Source of the DNA: Betaproteobacteria bacterium
GTDB taxonomy: Bacteria > Pseudomonadota > Gammaproteobacteria > Burkholderiales > Burkholderiaceae_E
Assembly: GCA_016868095.1 (NCBI GenBank)
Contig: VGHV01000093.1
Span: 1-8,185 of the forward strand
Direction of reading: 5' to 3'
DNA: 8,185 nt
Shown here: positions 6,688 to 8,185 of the stretch, piece after piece
Numbering within the stretch: position 1 is the first letter of the stretch
Layout: every line of letters begins with the position of its first letter
Position numbers and translations under genes: made by a program
Notes under the pieces: generated by a model
Seen by the model: only the letters and a program-made list of their open reading frames with translations
Told to the model about the DNA's origin: nothing
The model's database searches: none

Positions 6688-7566
6688 TCAGGCCGCCAAG
6701 CTTAGGCGCCACTTGTTAAGCATGGCGCAAGGACTATAACTTCGTTTGGCCTGACGAAAATTCGCCAAACCCATATCTTGTTCGAAATTCAGCCAGCGAA
6801 CATCTTGCGGCAAACGTCTGGCAAGGTCATGAAACATATAAGGATAAATGCCGGGGAACTCGTCATCGCCTTTGGCAAAACGAAGCACTTCGACCCATGG
6901 GTTTAGGCTTTGGGTGATGACAAACCCGAGCGGATAATCCTTTATACAGTAAAGCAGACCTTTGAAATCATAACGGTCTAAGTCCTCAAGCGCTTCGATC
7001 AAGGGAAGATCGTCCGTTTGGCCAACCTCTTTAGCCTTTTGCTTCATCCAACGCGCTAAGGTCTGTAAAACAAGCGAACGATGTTGCGATGTGATCGGTA
7101 AGACATGGATTGCATCACGAGCAAGCAGTTGCATCATTTGCGCCTTGCGTTTGCGCAACTTGGGCCCTTGATAGTGAAGAAACTGTTCTTTAGGGTAAAG
7201 GTAATCAGCATCGTCGGGACTGGCATACCAGGTCAAAGCAGGCAAATGTGCAGCCTTAAAGGCTTGCTCGATATTGATTCGCCAAGGATCAGGAATCGGA
7301 TAAAGACAATCGAATTGCTCAAGCGCATGAAGTAAGACATCTGCTTTCACATGGCCTAAATCGCTAAGGGCTAAGGCATGCGCCTGACCGTCATAGGTTT
7401 TACCACGTAGCCAGTTGCTGCCTTCCAATCGATAATCATGTGCACGTCGAAACAAAAACAAATTCGCTGCATGAAAGTCGGAGGGGCAAGCGCCACCTAA
7501 ATTCTTGGCGATGGCGCGAAGCGCTACTTGGGCCTTTTCAAAGTCTGCCCAAGTCTGCTCAGGCAT
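6688..7566 (-). CDS. DUF2156 domain protein (LPG synthase C-terminal-like, double GNAT fold)
   Basis: The 292-residue soluble protein resembles the cytoplasmic catalytic part of aminoacyl-phosphatidylglycerol synthases (MprF) but lacks the membrane flippase domain. Characteristic stretches are PSDFHAANLFLFR (28-40), ASPDDADYLYPKEQF (115-129), the basic GPKLRKRKAQ (134-143), the mid-protein FKGLLYCIKDYPLGFVI (201-217) and the terminal DMGLANFRQAKRSYSP (264-279) leading to KWRL. The stand-alone form is common in bacteria and its substrate is unknown; transfer from aminoacyl-tRNA or acyl-CoA is inferred from the fold only. The frame is open to an ATG at 7674, but 7566 is preferred. There ATGCCTGA overlaps the stop of the upstream gene by 8 bp, and the family homology begins soon after. 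No strong ribosome-binding site is seen, consistent with translational coupling. Confidence 0.82.
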   Translation of the reverse strand: MPEQTWADFEKAQVALRAIAKNLGGACPSDFHAANLFLFRRAHDYRLEGSNWLRGKTYDGQAHALALSDLGHVKADVLLHALEQFDCLYPIPDPWRINIEQAFKAAHLPALTWYASPDDADYLYPKEQFLHYQGPKLRKRKAQMMQLLARDAIHVLPITSQHRSLVLQTLARWMKQKAKEVGQTDDLPLIEALEDLDRYDFKGLLYCIKDYPLGFVITQSLNPWVEVLRFAKGDDEFPGIYPYMFHDLARRLPQDVRWLNFEQDMGLANFRQAKRSYSPCAMLNKWRLSLAA

Positions 7567-8185
7567 TGGCGAGCCATCGCGGGTGATATCGCCGCTCGCC
7601 CTTTCGAGGTGGTTCTGCTGGCGGGCCTGCAAAGCACTGGGCAATAGCCATCCATGATTGAGCCGCTGGGCCAATGACCGTCAACTCAGTATCTTGCCAG
7701 TTGCGGCGTTGAGTCACCACCAGACAAAAATCCAAGGCCTCCCCTTGAATACGCTGACTTGAGCTCGGCTCACCCCACTGCCAACGCGCTTGCTGTGGTC
7801 CGCGCAAATCGACGAAAGGTACTTGGTCAGGAACATCAAGCTGGCGATTTCGAAAAGTCCACCCAAAAGTGCTCACACCAAGATGTGCGATCGGTTTGAG
7901 CACCTCAGAGGCAATGCGAACCCGCCCAAGGCGATCGTAAATATCCTGCCCATGCGCCCAAGTCTCCATCATGCGGGCTGTTGCAAAGGATAGAGCGCTC
8001 ATCGAAGGTCCATACCAAGGCAAACGGTCTTTAGGGCCTAAGGCTCGAAGTGCTGACATGAGTTGGAGAAAACGCTCTCGCCAGAGCCGACATAGCTCAA
8101 GGGGTTTAACCTGATGATAGTGGCTCCTTGCCACTGCGCTTATAGGCTGGCCTTGCACCATCAGCTCGAGTAGATCGGTCGCGTG
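7559..8185 (-). CDS. TIGR03084-like protein, DinB/maleylpyruvate-isomerase fold (5' end beyond window)
   Basis: The reading frame is open to the window edge. Eight residues precede the first visible ATG (8161), so that Met is internal and the true start lies beyond 8185. About 208 residues are visible. Family features are METWAHGQDIYD (with a presumed metal-site His in WAHGQD), PIAHLGVSTFGW, the EALDFCLVVTQRR block and the C-terminal AIAQCFAGPP; these match TIGR03084, related to mycothiol-dependent maleylpyruvate isomerase N-terminal domains. The first metal-ligand His of the fold should lie in the missing N-terminal part. These proteins are four-helix DinB-like metal binders, some thiol-dependent in Actinobacteria. 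Proteobacteria lack mycothiol, so the cofactor here is unknown. About 20 residues follow FAGPP, basic and Pro/Arg-rich. The stop overlaps the start of the DUF2156 gene by 8 bp. Confidence 0.82.
   Translation of the reverse strand, partial: HATDLLELMVQGQPISAVARSHYHQVKPLELCRLWRERFLQLMSALRALGPKDRLPWYGPSMSALSFATARMMETWAHGQDIYDRLGRVRIASEVLKPIAHLGVSTFGWTFRNRQLDVPDQVPFVDLRGPQQARWQWGEPSSSQRIQGEALDFCLVVTQRRNWQDTELTVIGPAAQSWMAIAQCFAGPPAEPPRKGERRYHPRWLANA

Noticed and set aside
7567..7674. Longer DUF2156 start at 7674
   Set aside because: It would overlap the upstream TIGR03084-like gene by 116 bp through its conserved C-terminal block, and the extra 36 residues do not resemble the family.

Overview
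This window looks like ordinary chromosomal sequence from a betaproteobacterium, most likely of the order Burkholderiales, with moderate G+C. That placement is an inference. It rests on the style of the S20 and MurJ proteins, on divergent rpsT/murJ, and on an M20 peptidase subtype (TDTPPG, NAHGDVVPPG, AHNGC) that I associate with Burkholderiales and related Proteobacteria. No phage, transposon, CRISPR, rRNA or tRNA gene was seen.

Layout. Positions 1-71 are the leader of yggS, a PLP-homeostasis protein (72-818, +). A short intergenic stretch (819-907) carries three copies of a GC-rich near-palindromic repeat. It separates yggS from the convergent rpsT (ribosomal protein S20, 908-1171, -). Only 36 bp separate rpsT from the divergent murJ (lipid II flippase, 1208-2767, +). 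proC (pyrroline-5-carboxylate reductase, 2777-3622, +) follows murJ after 9 bp. The 3' end of proC overlaps by 18 bp the end of a convergent SulP-type anion transporter gene with a STAS domain (3605-5245, -). That gene is divergent, with a 30 bp gap, from an M20-family peptidase/deacylase gene (5276-6631, +). The window closes with two minus-strand genes: a stand-alone DUF2156 (double GNAT-like) protein (6688-7566) and, upstream of it, a TIGR03084-type DinB-fold protein (7559-8185) whose start lies beyond the window. Their reading frames overlap by 8 bp (ATGCCTGA), so they are probably co-transcribed and translationally coupled.

How the genes relate. yggS and proC are often neighbours in bacteria (PLP homeostasis beside proline synthesis); here the rpsT/murJ block lies between them. 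murJ serves cell-wall synthesis and probably drives proC. The right half (SulP, M20 peptidase, TIGR03084/DUF2156 pair) has no evident shared pathway. Coding density is very high and no gene-free stretch exceeds 90 bp.

I found no convincing new multi-gene system. The points most worth a second look are the M20 protein, which lacks several usual metal ligands, and the coupled TIGR03084/DUF2156 pair. Next come the repeat cluster after yggS and rpsT, and the tight rpsT/murJ divergence, in which the rpsT promoter seems to lie over the murJ start.
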